From Nitratireductor pacificus pht-3B (lineage in GTDB: Bacteria; Pseudomonadota; Alphaproteobacteria; Rhizobiales; Rhizobiaceae): a DNA stretch of 49,430 nt. The notes beneath the pieces are model-generated. The model saw nothing but the letters and a program-made list of their open reading frames with translations, was not told the origin of the DNA and did no database searches. The number at the start of each line of letters is the position of its first letter. Within the stretch, counting starts at the first letter, position 1. Of this stretch, positions 15,165-23,275 are shown piece by piece. The translations under genes and the position numbers were made by a program. The stretch spans positions 1 through 49,430 of the forward strand of contig NZ_AMRM01000030.1 of NCBI RefSeq assembly GCF_000300335.1. Reading direction: 5' to 3'.

Positions 15165-15751
15165 TCGCTGGTAACGTCCTCAGGTATGCCCGCTTCGAAT
15201 GGCGCATCGCCATCCTTCATAGCCCATGAAACGGCCATAACCGCCTCTATCCACGCCATTCCGGCGCTCAACAATTCGACCATCTGAGCAGGCGTCAAGA
15301 TATGCTTCAGATTGTTGGCGTCTCGCACAGTCATCACCGGATCAGTCACCCCTGAAGCGACAAGCGTCTGTGCCTTCACCAATAGCCCCATGAGCAAGAG
15401 CTGGTCGCGCCCGCGTCCCGTCAAAGGCACATCTCCGTAGCCAGAAACCGAGAATGCGCGGCCCCTTGAGATGCGCCGCTCACGCTCTGCGTTGACATGC
15501 ACGCCGGTCGTCGGCCCGCGCATCGCGTTGAGCTCGGCCTGCCAGTCGGTTTCCGCCTGCATGCGCGCGGCCTCGAATGCGGCAATCCGCGCCGGTGTCC
15601 AGTGGGCCGCGATCTGTGACTGTGCTTCGGTTGGCAGATCGTCTACCGCCGCACCGGGCAGGCGCACCTCACGAAAGAATGCGCCGCCATCAGCGAACCT
15701 TAAATTGACAGGCCCTGCGTCTGTCAGTTGGATTTCTTCCAAGATCATCAT
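15149..15751 (-). CDS. DUF4376-containing tail-fibre assembly-like protein
   Basis: A 200-residue protein. The N-terminal third is unrelated to a known fold (LRFADGGAFFREVRLPGAA). The C-terminal part is a DUF4376-type helical domain (MRGPTTGVHVNAERERRIS, then DQLLLMGLLVKAQ and MTVRDANNLKHILT). This family is usually next to tail fibre genes. It overlaps the tail fibre gene by 4 bases and is probably a chaperone or a fibre-tip accessory protein. Confidence 0.75.
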   Translation of the reverse strand: MMILEEIQLTDAGPVNLRFADGGAFFREVRLPGAAVDDLPTEAQSQIAAHWTPARIAAFEAARMQAETDWQAELNAMRGPTTGVHVNAERERRISRGRAFSVSGYGDVPLTGRGRDQLLLMGLLVKAQTLVASGVTDPVMTVRDANNLKHILTPAQMVELLSAGMAWIEAVMAVSWAMKDGDAPFEAGIPEDVTSDQWWP

Positions 15752-16668
15752 GCAGCCTCATAAACCATGTTGCCGTAGACGGTGACGGTCCCGGTCACCT
15801 GCGCGGCATTGAGTGGTTCAGTCCCGGATGTCTGTGACCACCTGTAGAGACGGACCGTGTTCCCGCTTAGCATGAAGCCCGTCCACATCGTGTAGGGTGT
15901 GCCCAGATCGAAGCCTGTCCAGAAGCCGCTATGGAACAGAGGCCGCTTTACGGTTCCAGAAGCCATGGGAAAGGGTAGACCACCTATGAGGAGTTGACCG
16001 TCAGCTCCGCCCAGGTTGGTCACGACAAGATAAACCGTCACATAAGTGAGCTTGCCGATCTGGACGTATGATCCTTGTTGCTGCACGTAGGTGGGCGAAC
16101 CAGCCACCGCTAGGCCGGACAGCGTTGAGGTGAAGAATCCCGTTTCATAGGGTTGTAGTGCGGCGCTTCCGAGTACTCCGCCATTCTTGAGGAGTTTTCC
16201 CGTGGCTCCGTCGAACAGAGCGACGCCACCGTCTGCTGCGCCAAGCGGACCAACCACATCGCCCGCAAAGTCACTGAGGTTCGCCAGCCCCATCGTTCCG
16301 GGGCCGGTGAAGAACGGCAACTTGCCGGCAGACCCTTCCAGCATCGCCAGTGCAGAGACTCCACCACTAGCGAGCAGCGCCCCAATCTCCTGCAGAGCCT
16401 GCCGGTAGGCGACATGATAGGGCGTGAACGTGATCCTGTAGTCCGCTGCAGCCTGCGTCGGACCGGGCCATGGATAGGCGAGCGTCAGCTGCGTGTTGCT
16501 GTCGACTGATGCAATCGGTATCGGCCGCCCCACGTGCTTGCCGAAATCGTCCGCCGGCCGCACGATCTGCAGCCAGTTGGTGCCCTGCCCCGTGACAAGG
16601 GTCTGTCCCTGCGTCACCGAAGCGGTCCCGCTATCGAGATAGCCCTGCTCATACAGATTACCCGCCAT
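15748..16668 (-). CDS. Tail fibre / receptor-binding protein
   Basis: A 306-residue protein with the typical N-terminal attachment module (GTASVTQGQTLVTGQGTNW, seen in many tail fibres that start with a repeated T-V-T-x-G-x-x-V-T-G-x-G-T pattern). A Gly/Ala-rich shaft-like middle and a beta-rich C-terminal third follow (YVQIGKLTYVTVYLVV, VRLYRWSQTSG), probably the receptor-binding tip. It lies between the DUF4376 gene and the tail-tip cluster, the standard position. Confidence 0.8.
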   Translation of the reverse strand: MAGNLYEQGYLDSGTASVTQGQTLVTGQGTNWLQIVRPADDFGKHVGRPIPIASVDSNTQLTLAYPWPGPTQAAADYRITFTPYHVAYRQALQEIGALLASGGVSALAMLEGSAGKLPFFTGPGTMGLANLSDFAGDVVGPLGAADGGVALFDGATGKLLKNGGVLGSAALQPYETGFFTSTLSGLAVAGSPTYVQQQGSYVQIGKLTYVTVYLVVTNLGGADGQLLIGGLPFPMASGTVKRPLFHSGFWTGFDLGTPYTMWTGFMLSGNTVRLYRWSQTSGTEPLNAAQVTGTVTVYGNMVYEAA

Positions 16669-16876
16669 GTCCGGCCTCCTTCGCCGCGACGTCCTGCAGC
16701 TTGCCGTTGATTTTCGTCAGGCGCTCGACCTCCGCGTTCAGCGCATCAACCTCCATGCGCGCCTGTTCGAGCGCGGCAGAAAGGCCAAGCGTCCGCTTTC
16801 GATAGAACTCGTTGAGGGCCGCCGATTCGACGGCAAGCACCATCGGGCTCGCCGGCCCGTTCTGCTGGTCGCTCAT
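16658..16876 (-). CDS. Small coiled-coil phage protein, 72 residues
   Basis: The product is a single helix with a heptad pattern (ALEQARMEVDALNAEVERL) and a polar start (MSDQQNGPASPM). It overlaps the tail fibre start by 11 bases, so translation is probably coupled. It may trimerise or cap the fibre. No specific family is recognised. Confidence 0.6.
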   Translation of the reverse strand: MSDQQNGPASPMVLAVESAALNEFYRKRTLGLSAALEQARMEVDALNAEVERLTKINGKLQDVAAKEAGHGG

Positions 16877-16901
16877 GTTTTCTCCAGAGATTGCGTGGAC
16901 T

Positions 16902-17192
16902 TCACAGGTGCTCGGTCAGCGCCCGGATTTCGTCACTCGTCGCGGCCGCGCGCACATCCGCTTTCAACACCCGGCGTGCATGGTCGATTGCAGCGAGCTC
17001 AGCGTCCTGCTCGGCTGCGCGCCTCACCACCGCGTCCCGGTCAGGAACCAGGTGACCGTCCGGCACGATCCGCTTCAACAGATGCAGAGCCGCCAATGGT
17101 CCGAGAACGGTATCGATGCGCGCCGCAAAGTGCTGGTCGATCAGATCAAGCGCCCGCTTGCGCGCGTGTTCGACCCTACTCAATCTCAACAT
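16902..17192 (-). CDS. Hypothetical tail-region protein, 96 residues
   Basis: ATG 17192 overlaps the end of the upstream gene (stop at 17176) by 17 bases. The product is an all-helical charged protein (RVEHARKRALDLIDQHFAA, VVRRAAEQDAELAAIDHAR). Earlier in-frame starts would run through unlikely Arg/Ser/Trp-rich sequence. Similar small helical proteins are common between tail-tip and fibre genes. Function unknown. Confidence 0.6.
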   Translation of the reverse strand: MLRLSRVEHARKRALDLIDQHFAARIDTVLGPLAALHLLKRIVPDGHLVPDRDAVVRRAAEQDAELAAIDHARRVLKADVRAAATSDEIRALTEHL

Positions 17193-17676
17193 CGAACGTC
17201 TCCTCGATGTATGGCCAGGGCGGTGCCACGCGGATCCGGAGCGGTCCCGCCTCGTCCACTTCCAGGCTGAACACGCCTTCCACCTCCACTTGAACCGCAC
17301 TCGCCCAATCGGCTGGATCGAGCAGGAACGTAAGCGTCGTTGATCCGGGCAGATCGGAGAGCGAAACGACGCATCCCGCAATGTCGAGCGAGCAACCGCA
17401 TGACGGTCGCCGTACGACCGCGCCATCGACCACATGGTCAGTCAGGATGTCGCACGCGGCGAAACGCATGCCGGGAGACGCCAACACGGGTTCTCCGTCC
17501 GCATCGAATAAGAGATGACCGGTTTCAGGATCGCGCGTCTGTTGCGCCGGCAATGGTTCGGGAGGCAGGTCGAGAAATTTGTGGCCGCGCTCGCGAAGCA
17601 TCGCAGCCAGGCCGGTAGGGACCGGGTCGCTGACCACATGGATAATTCGCCCAGCTTCGTCATGCTCGATGATCAT
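17176..17676 (-). CDS. Hypothetical tail-region protein, 166 residues
   Basis: The product is beta-rich. An N-terminal segment resembles tail-fibre assembly or accessory proteins (MIIEHDEAGRIIHVVSDPVP, then DPETGHLLFDADGEPVL). A Cys-containing middle follows (PSCGCSLDIAGC), and the C-terminal half reads like an Ig-like strand sandwich. It overlaps both neighbours by a few bases. Its precise role is unknown, and a tail-tip accessory is likely from position. Confidence 0.55.
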   Translation of the reverse strand: MIIEHDEAGRIIHVVSDPVPTGLAAMLRERGHKFLDLPPEPLPAQQTRDPETGHLLFDADGEPVLASPGMRFAACDILTDHVVDGAVVRRPSCGCSLDIAGCVVSLSDLPGSTTLTFLLDPADWASAVQVEVEGVFSLEVDEAGPLRIRVAPPWPYIEETFDVEIE

Positions 17677-18110
17677 ACGTCATAATCCCAGATCAGATAT
17701 CGGACGGTGTAGTCATAGAGGTGCTCTCCCCCGTTCAGGTTCGGATACCTGAAGTTCGTGAAAGCGAACCGGTCGTTGAACACGTTGCACATATACGTGT
17801 AGCGGGTCGGCGAAACGAACCAGTTCAGGCACGATCCGATATGCTGCCAATGAAACGTCGTGCCGTGCCGGATGACCGAGAGAAAGACCATTGGCCGGCG
17901 CGCGTAGCTCCGGTTGAAATAGACGGTTACTGTTCGGAAACTCTCCAGATATCCATCGGGACGGTGGGAGAAGAATGACCCCTTCTGCAGCAATGAGAGC
18001 ATCGACCACTGCGAATTAAAGGTCAGGTCTCTCTCGGCCGCGGTCAACACATCGACGCCCGGCTTCGAAACCCGCATCGATGTGGCATCCAGAACAACCC
18101 GATCAACCAT
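17673..18110 (-). CDS. Tandem paralogous tail accessory protein, copy 3
   Basis: A 145-residue protein whose start (MVDRVVLDA, then SKPGVDVL and LTFNSQWS) matches the two genes upstream. After about 45 residues it diverges into a Tyr/Phe/Arg-rich beta segment (TVYFNRSYARRPMVFLSV, HLYDYTVRYLIWDYDV). It is last of three such genes, overlapping the previous one by 8 bases. It probably decorates the tail tip or fibre. No characterised family is recognised. Confidence 0.62.
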   Translation of the reverse strand: MVDRVVLDATSMRVSKPGVDVLTAAERDLTFNSQWSMLSLLQKGSFFSHRPDGYLESFRTVTVYFNRSYARRPMVFLSVIRHGTTFHWQHIGSCLNWFVSPTRYTYMCNVFNDRFAFTNFRYPNLNGGEHLYDYTVRYLIWDYDV

Positions 18111-18489
18111 CGGCCCGAACCCTCAGGACCGCATAGAGGCACCATCCGTTGTAGTTCAGATTGTTGTGGTAGATGTTCAGATTGATCGACGTGGTGCTGT
18201 TGTAGGTGGACCAGAAGCGGATGGCCGTATTGCTCGGATTGGTCAGGAATGTCAGTTCCGGAATGATCACCACTGCCGGCTTGTATCCCAGGTCGGGCAC
18301 AATCACCGTCGCAGGTGCACCGTTCGTAACTTGCACGCGACCCGTCTGAACGACCTGCATCGAATCGAAGCCGGACTCGGTCGTGAACAACAGTTCTGCA
18401 TCCGTCGCCAACGTCGCATCAACACCCGGTTTCGATATCCAGAGACCAAACTGCGCGCCCCTTCGTCCGAGGATGACCCGATCAACCAT
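18103..18489 (-). CDS. Tandem paralogous tail accessory protein, copy 2
   Basis: A 128-residue protein. The shared N-terminal module is MVDRVILGRRG ... WISKPGVDA ... LLFTTESGFDS. The C-terminal part is different, Asn/Thr/Tyr-rich and beta-like (NSTTSINLNIYHNNLNYN). It overlaps the genes on each side by 8 bases in the same ATG-GTT-GAT-CGG context. The variation after a constant head suggests exchangeable binding parts. Confidence 0.62.
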   Translation of the reverse strand: MVDRVILGRRGAQFGLWISKPGVDATLATDAELLFTTESGFDSMQVVQTGRVQVTNGAPATVIVPDLGYKPAVVIIPELTFLTNPSNTAIRFWSTYNSTTSINLNIYHNNLNYNGWCLYAVLRVRADG

Positions 18490-18892
18490 AGATATTCCTG
18501 CAGACGTAGTATCGAACGAGACGTGAACCCGGGCCGATTGGCGCAGCAGTCGAGATCGAGATTTGCGCGAAGGTGTCCGTGATCAGGACATTCGCCGGCC
18601 AGTTGATGGTGTCGGTGCTCGTAATCAGGAACCACGTATTCAGGTCCGGCCCGACGCCAGACATGAGCGCGATGACGATTGGAGGGTTCGACAGACCGTT
18701 TGCGATCGGGATATTGAAGCCCGGCGGGTTGACGAATTCACCGCGGCTGATGATGTTTCCAGCCTCGATCCAGCGACTGTCGAATGACAGGTGCTCAGGC
18801 AGCAAGGACGGATCCAGAACGTCGAAGCCTGGACGGGAACCACGCAAAACGAAGGTTCCGTCGAATGCCCCGAGCACCAGCCTGTCGGTCAT
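18482..18892 (-). CDS. Tandem paralogous tail accessory protein, copy 1
   Basis: A 136-residue protein. The shared module is MTDRLVLGAFDG ... GSRPGFDVL ... HLSFDSRWIE, then a divergent beta-rich portion (PPIVIALMSGVGPDLN, WFLITSTDTINWP). It starts on the last base of the central tail-tip gene, so it is translated directly after it. It is the first of three linked paralogues. Role unknown, and a tail-tip location is inferred. Confidence 0.62.
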   Translation of the reverse strand: MTDRLVLGAFDGTFVLRGSRPGFDVLDPSLLPEHLSFDSRWIEAGNIISRGEFVNPPGFNIPIANGLSNPPIVIALMSGVGPDLNTWFLITSTDTINWPANVLITDTFAQISISTAAPIGPGSRLVRYYVCRNIYG

Positions 18893-21567
18893 CAGTCACC
18901 CACCACGAATCGGTCATTGTCGAGCTCGAAGCGCGTCTTTCCGGTCGTGCCGAGGATCATCCCCGCGGTGACCGTGCCGATATGCGCCAGGTTCATCCTC
19001 CAGACGCCGGCGGAATAGACCAGAGGGTTCACGACGCTGCCGCTGGAAAGGTCACCGAAGAAGAGGTTCTCCGCATCCAGTACCGCCCGGCTGCGCGGCG
19101 CACCGCTTGTGCGCGCGTCCAGAAATATGGATGCCTGCTCGAAGGTGACGCCATTGTCCGCACTCACCTGTAGCGCAGCGCGCGCCCAACCGTCGCCCGG
19201 TGATGCGCCGGACTGCACCCTGAACGTGCCGCTGGCCGACACCCCGTCGACCTTCGCGCTGACGGAAGTCAGCGCATCCGAAAGCGCCGTGACCTGCCCC
19301 TCCACCGTCGCGATCTCCGTTGTCAGCAGATCGACCGCCTGTGCGATATCCTCATCGACCGTCACCTCGAGGATCTCGAGGCGCTGCGCGAGAGCTTCCG
19401 TTTCGGTAGCAACCACCAGAACCGCCTCCTTGTAGGACGCGGTCAGGCCCTCGAAACTGGCAGTCGCCTCGCGACGCAGTTTCTGAATCTGGCCATACTG
19501 CTGGTCGAAATCGGCAAAATCCGATGTGGCATTATCGATTGCGCGCTCGATCGCCTCGCGCACATTGAATTCAACGAACTCGTTGCGCTCGCCGATGACC
19601 TGGTTGAGCCCCTCGAAATCGATATCGAGATAGACATCGAATTTCACATCCGGCGTTCGTACAGCAAGCCAGCCGCCCCATAGGCTCTTCCGGTTCGAGT
19701 ATGGCAGGTAGCGCCCCCGAACCTGATAGTCGGTGGACGGCAGCAGCCCCTGCGAGATCATCAACTGACCGATCAGCACCTGATCCGTTCGACCTCGATA
19801 GATGACCTCGGCGGAGACGGCCAGACGCACTTCGAACTCGACACCCTTCGTGTCCTGTATCGCGCCGTACCACCCTAGCAGGATTGCCGGGCGCCTCGGC
19901 TGTCCATCATTGTCAGGCACGGAGGCTGGAGCCGCAGTCCAGTCATACATCACCTGCGGCGCTGGCTCGATCGGCCCCATTGGGCCGACGGTATAGGGCA
20001 ACTTGTCGGTGGCCGGCGTCCAGGAATAGTCCCTCGGGTCCACCTCCTGAAGGGAGACGGCCTGGTTCGCGTTCTCCAGATCGTCCATGGCGGAGATCAG
20101 GAAGAGCTTATCCACATATCCGTTGTGCGCGCTCGACCACGAAACGGTATCCAGCGGTTCGAGCAACCATGCCTCCGGCGGCAGCGTGTGGCGATGACGG
20201 CGAAAGCGGCGGTTGTCCTCCATCAGCGCCTTCTGAAGGCGCTGCACCTGGATCGGGAACGGTACCGCATTGAACTCCTGCGCGGCCACCAGCTCGCGCC
20301 CGTCGTCCGCATCGACGAAGGCCTGATCGATGCGCCTCGGCGCATCTTTCATCGCCCACGCGGCAGCGGGTTCGGGATAGGTCGCACTCACGCCGTTGAA
20401 CGTCTGCTCGAGTCCCGGATATGGGTCGATCGACTGGTCTTCCGTGATGGCGATGGCATCGTCCGAGAAGTAGTAGGACGGCAACGCCGGGGCACCGACA
20501 TGAATCTTGTACACCCCGCCGATTTCCGCCATGCGCCCCGTGCAGGATTTGAGCAGCTCCTCGATCACGGAGAGCGGCGACTGGTCGAATGGTTTGATTT
20601 CGTAACCGCAGCGGAACTGCCGCTCGCCATCGATCACAACGTCGCATTCGTTCATCGCCGCGAACCAGTTCGATGGAGGCAACCGGCTGGCGGGAATCTC
20701 GCCGCCGAACACCAGCTCGCCCTCGTATCGAATACCACGCAGGATATTGTAGATGATCACCGCCGGATTGTCGGTGAAGGCATAGGTTTCTGGCTCTCCC
20801 CAGCGCTGCGTTCCCGTGCCACCAGCCGTATCGTCCTGGCGAGGATCGTAGAGCGGCAGACCTGAGACCTGCCAGATCGCTTCGGGCCGGTCACGGAACA
20901 GGTCACGGTTGAACTCGGCGGTCAGGATGACATAGGCCACGCCGCGCCCAACCATGTTGGCATTCCAGGCGCGCGCGCCGGCGCCGCCAAATGTCGCGAT
21001 CAGGTTCGGGTCGGGCTGCGCGCGACCTTCGGGAAAATACTTGGCGAACAGCCAGTAGATGCCCGGATGATCCCCGTGCACAAACTCACTGAACGGGTAG
21101 CTGGTCGCTCCAAACCATGCAAACGAGCCTGGCCTGTCACCAAGACCCGGGTCCCGGACGATCTTCCGTCCGCGCATCCAGACCTCATTGGAGATCGCCG
21201 AGACCGGAAGATCGGAGAGACTGATCACCTGGGCGATTGCCGCGTTGGGCGTCGAGCGGACCTTGCCCCACGTATTCGCGTAGACCATGTGCCCCGCGGT
21301 AGCGTAGGTGCCGACGATGAAAGACATCGTCTTGTCGCCACCAACCCCGACGCGCGTCTTGATACCGGGCTGCTGCGGCTCCTCGTTCTTCATCATCAGC
21401 CGCTGGAGGAGCGACATGCCGACCTTCAGCGCGATGCTGAGCAGCACCTTGCCGATAGTCGTCGAGGTCAGCAGGCCGATCAGACCGGCAAGCGGGCCTG
21501 CATGCGCCAGTGAGACGGAAGCCAGCAGCAGCAAGATCGTCCAGAAAAACAATCGAACCATGATCAA
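18892..21567 (-). CDS. Large central tail-tip (host-specificity) protein
   Basis: An 891-residue protein. It begins with a hydrophobic segment (FFWTILLLLASVSLAHAG) and a further membrane-like stretch. The body is typical of siphophage central tip proteins related to lambda J and to GTA tip proteins (FIVGTYATAGHMVYANTWG; NPAVIIYNILRGIRYEGE). A long coiled-coil-like stretch follows (residues about 640-740), then a C-terminal domain ending FELDNDRFVVGD like DUF1983. It lies downstream of the tape measure and the three GTA-like tip genes. It should contact the host surface. Confidence 0.82.
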   Translation of the reverse strand: MIMVRLFFWTILLLLASVSLAHAGPLAGLIGLLTSTTIGKVLLSIALKVGMSLLQRLMMKNEEPQQPGIKTRVGVGGDKTMSFIVGTYATAGHMVYANTWGKVRSTPNAAIAQVISLSDLPVSAISNEVWMRGRKIVRDPGLGDRPGSFAWFGATSYPFSEFVHGDHPGIYWLFAKYFPEGRAQPDPNLIATFGGAGARAWNANMVGRGVAYVILTAEFNRDLFRDRPEAIWQVSGLPLYDPRQDDTAGGTGTQRWGEPETYAFTDNPAVIIYNILRGIRYEGELVFGGEIPASRLPPSNWFAAMNECDVVIDGERQFRCGYEIKPFDQSPLSVIEELLKSCTGRMAEIGGVYKIHVGAPALPSYYFSDDAIAITEDQSIDPYPGLEQTFNGVSATYPEPAAAWAMKDAPRRIDQAFVDADDGRELVAAQEFNAVPFPIQVQRLQKALMEDNRRFRRHRHTLPPEAWLLEPLDTVSWSSAHNGYVDKLFLISAMDDLENANQAVSLQEVDPRDYSWTPATDKLPYTVGPMGPIEPAPQVMYDWTAAPASVPDNDGQPRRPAILLGWYGAIQDTKGVEFEVRLAVSAEVIYRGRTDQVLIGQLMISQGLLPSTDYQVRGRYLPYSNRKSLWGGWLAVRTPDVKFDVYLDIDFEGLNQVIGERNEFVEFNVREAIERAIDNATSDFADFDQQYGQIQKLRREATASFEGLTASYKEAVLVVATETEALAQRLEILEVTVDEDIAQAVDLLTTEIATVEGQVTALSDALTSVSAKVDGVSASGTFRVQSGASPGDGWARAALQVSADNGVTFEQASIFLDARTSGAPRSRAVLDAENLFFGDLSSGSVVNPLVYSAGVWRMNLAHIGTVTAGMILGTTGKTRFELDNDRFVVGD

Positions 21568-21977
21568 ATCCGAAATGCCCGCTCGGCTGAAAGCAGGTCG
21601 CTGGAGCCGATCCCGCCCTCGACGCTCAGGAAGAGTATGCGCGCGCCCTGCACAAGCCCAAGCGCATAGAGGCCAGCGTCATCAGCACGGATGGCGGCAA
21701 TGTCGCCCACCTGCGCCTGCGACGGATGGATCTCGGCGAAATGCTTTGCAGCGAGGTCCGCGTGCGTGGCAAACCCTTCCGCCCTGAGCAGCCGCAACCC
21801 GCCCGCCAGCGAGGAATAGCGACCGCGGTAGCCAGCCGCGAAGTCGATACCCGTCATGGCCTCGACCCCGCCAGCAGAGAATAGTGCGCAATCATGCGTC
21901 CCCCAGGCGAATTCGCGGTCCTTCACGCTGTCGAAATAGGCGGCGAGCGCGGGCCGCCAAAAGGAAAAGCGTGTCAT
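21564..21977 (-). CDS. NlpC/P60-like tail-tip protein (DUF6950 type)
   Basis: A 137-residue protein. The motif FAWGTHDCALFSAGGV has the nucleophile-like Cys of NlpC/P60 peptidases, and MTGIDFAAGYRGRYSS follows as in small phage and GTA cell-wall hydrolases. ATG 21977 overlaps the end of the DUF2163 gene. It probably helps the tail cross peptidoglycan during entry. The catalytic His is not certain by eye. Confidence 0.72.
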   Translation of the reverse strand: MTRFSFWRPALAAYFDSVKDREFAWGTHDCALFSAGGVEAMTGIDFAAGYRGRYSSLAGGLRLLRAEGFATHADLAAKHFAEIHPSQAQVGDIAAIRADDAGLYALGLVQGARILFLSVEGGIGSSDLLSAERAFRI

Positions 21978-22606
21978 CCGATGGGCCCCGATTCCTCGCC
22001 CCAGGCGATCTCCCACTGGCCGACGACATCGGTGAACCTATAAATGCGATCTCCCAGCCGGCGCCGCTGGTACTCATCGGACTTTCGCGCTGCGGTTTTT
22101 CGGGTGAGCGCGCGCGTGTGCGAAACCACTTCCAGCCGGATACTGCCTTCTGCGCCGGCTTTCGGCCGCGTTTCAGGCGCGCCATTGATGAAGCCCAGAA
22201 AGCGCGGCACGGCAGGCGCGATCGGCAACCGCGTCGCACGATTGAGGTAGAGGCGGTGAATCTCTATGGGACCGTTTCTGGTGTCATAGCCCTTCACGGC
22301 CTGCAGGATGGCGGGATCCAGATGGCTGAAGGTAATGGTGACACGCCGAACTGTGAGATCGGAGACCAGCGGTATCGGCGGCACATGGAGCAGACTGCCC
22401 GCACCGTAGTATTTTCGCGTCACGTCGAGGCCCGTCTCCCCCGACACGACCGCGATATCGACATGCTCGAGACCAGTCCACAGGCCAATGCTCTCGGGCG
22501 CGCCATTTGCCCGGTTCTTCGCCGTGACCCACACCAGGTCACGATAGATCAGGCCTTCCCGCGCCTGAAGTTCCGCGGCTGTCGCCGCATCGACCGCTCG
22601 CACCAT
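21974..22606 (-). CDS. DUF2163 family tail protein (phage/GTA type)
   Basis: A 210-residue protein with the family pattern: an N-terminal LIYRDLVWVTAKNR..., GLWTGLEHVDIAV, a middle VRRVTITFSHLDPAILQAV, and a C-terminal IYRFTDVVGQWEIAWGEE. DUF2163 proteins form the upper part of the GTA and siphophage tail tip. It is flanked by DUF2460-like and NlpC/P60-like genes in the conserved order. Confidence 0.85.
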   Translation of the reverse strand: MVRAVDAATAAELQAREGLIYRDLVWVTAKNRANGAPESIGLWTGLEHVDIAVVSGETGLDVTRKYYGAGSLLHVPPIPLVSDLTVRRVTITFSHLDPAILQAVKGYDTRNGPIEIHRLYLNRATRLPIAPAVPRFLGFINGAPETRPKAGAEGSIRLEVVSHTRALTRKTAARKSDEYQRRRLGDRIYRFTDVVGQWEIAWGEESGPIG

Positions 22607-22615
22607 TTTCCTGCC

Positions 22616-23275
22616 CTATGGATGAAGGCGCTGAAGCGCCGAGAACGCGATCGCAACAGTCCCGAGATCGTCCGCTTCGCTCACATTCAAGGTGTTCGGC
22701 ACGATCCGCATGAAGGCGGACGGTTTGATCAGTTCGACCGGACCACCAGTTGCGACACCCGGTCCGAAATGCGGTCGGACTTCAAAGGGCGCCGTCTCGC
22801 CCAGCGCATCTGCCAACGCCGGCTGGAGCAGCCGGTGCAATGTCCTGCGCACGGGGCCAACGCCATATTCGAATGACAGCATGTCGCCGCTTGAGAGCTG
22901 ATAGCCTGCCGGCAATCCACCCAGACGCAACGACTTGTTGTCGGCCTCGATCGACAGCACCACGGGCGCGGCGCCGGCAAGCAGCGCGCCTTCAGGATCA
23001 AGGCGAGGAAAAGCGGTACGCGGATCGTAGAACAGGAAGGAGTGAAGCGAACCGTCTAGTGAATCGATCCGCGACTGGATGTCCAGGCCGTCATCGTGGA
23101 ATGCGGTATGCAGCCGCACACTCGCTGACCAGAGTGGCGGCGCCAGCTCCCCGGTCAGGAACTGGCCACTGCCCAAACCGGACAACTCCTCGAAGCGCTG
23201 CAGGCGGAACGGAGCGGATGCAACGTTGATCGTGTCCTGGAAATCTGCGTGCGCCAGCGGGAAAACCAATGCCAT
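22616..23275 (-). CDS. DUF2460-like distal tail protein
   Basis: A 219-residue protein. Family features are a start with FPLAHADFQDTINVASAPFR, a middle with SFLFYDPRTAFPR, and a beta-rich end. In gene transfer agents and related phages this protein forms the distal tail ring next to the tape measure. Start ATG 23275 shares a base with the tape-measure stop. Confidence 0.78.
   Translation of the reverse strand: MALVFPLAHADFQDTINVASAPFRLQRFEELSGLGSGQFLTGELAPPLWSASVRLHTAFHDDGLDIQSRIDSLDGSLHSFLFYDPRTAFPRLDPEGALLAGAAPVVLSIEADNKSLRLGGLPAGYQLSSGDMLSFEYGVGPVRRTLHRLLQPALADALGETAPFEVRPHFGPGVATGGPVELIKPSAFMRIVPNTLNVSEADDLGTVAIAFSALQRLHP

Noticed and set aside
17673-18892. Diversity-generating retroelement
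   Set aside because: The variable tail proteins raised the idea, but no reverse transcriptase and no template/variable repeat pair is visible in the window.
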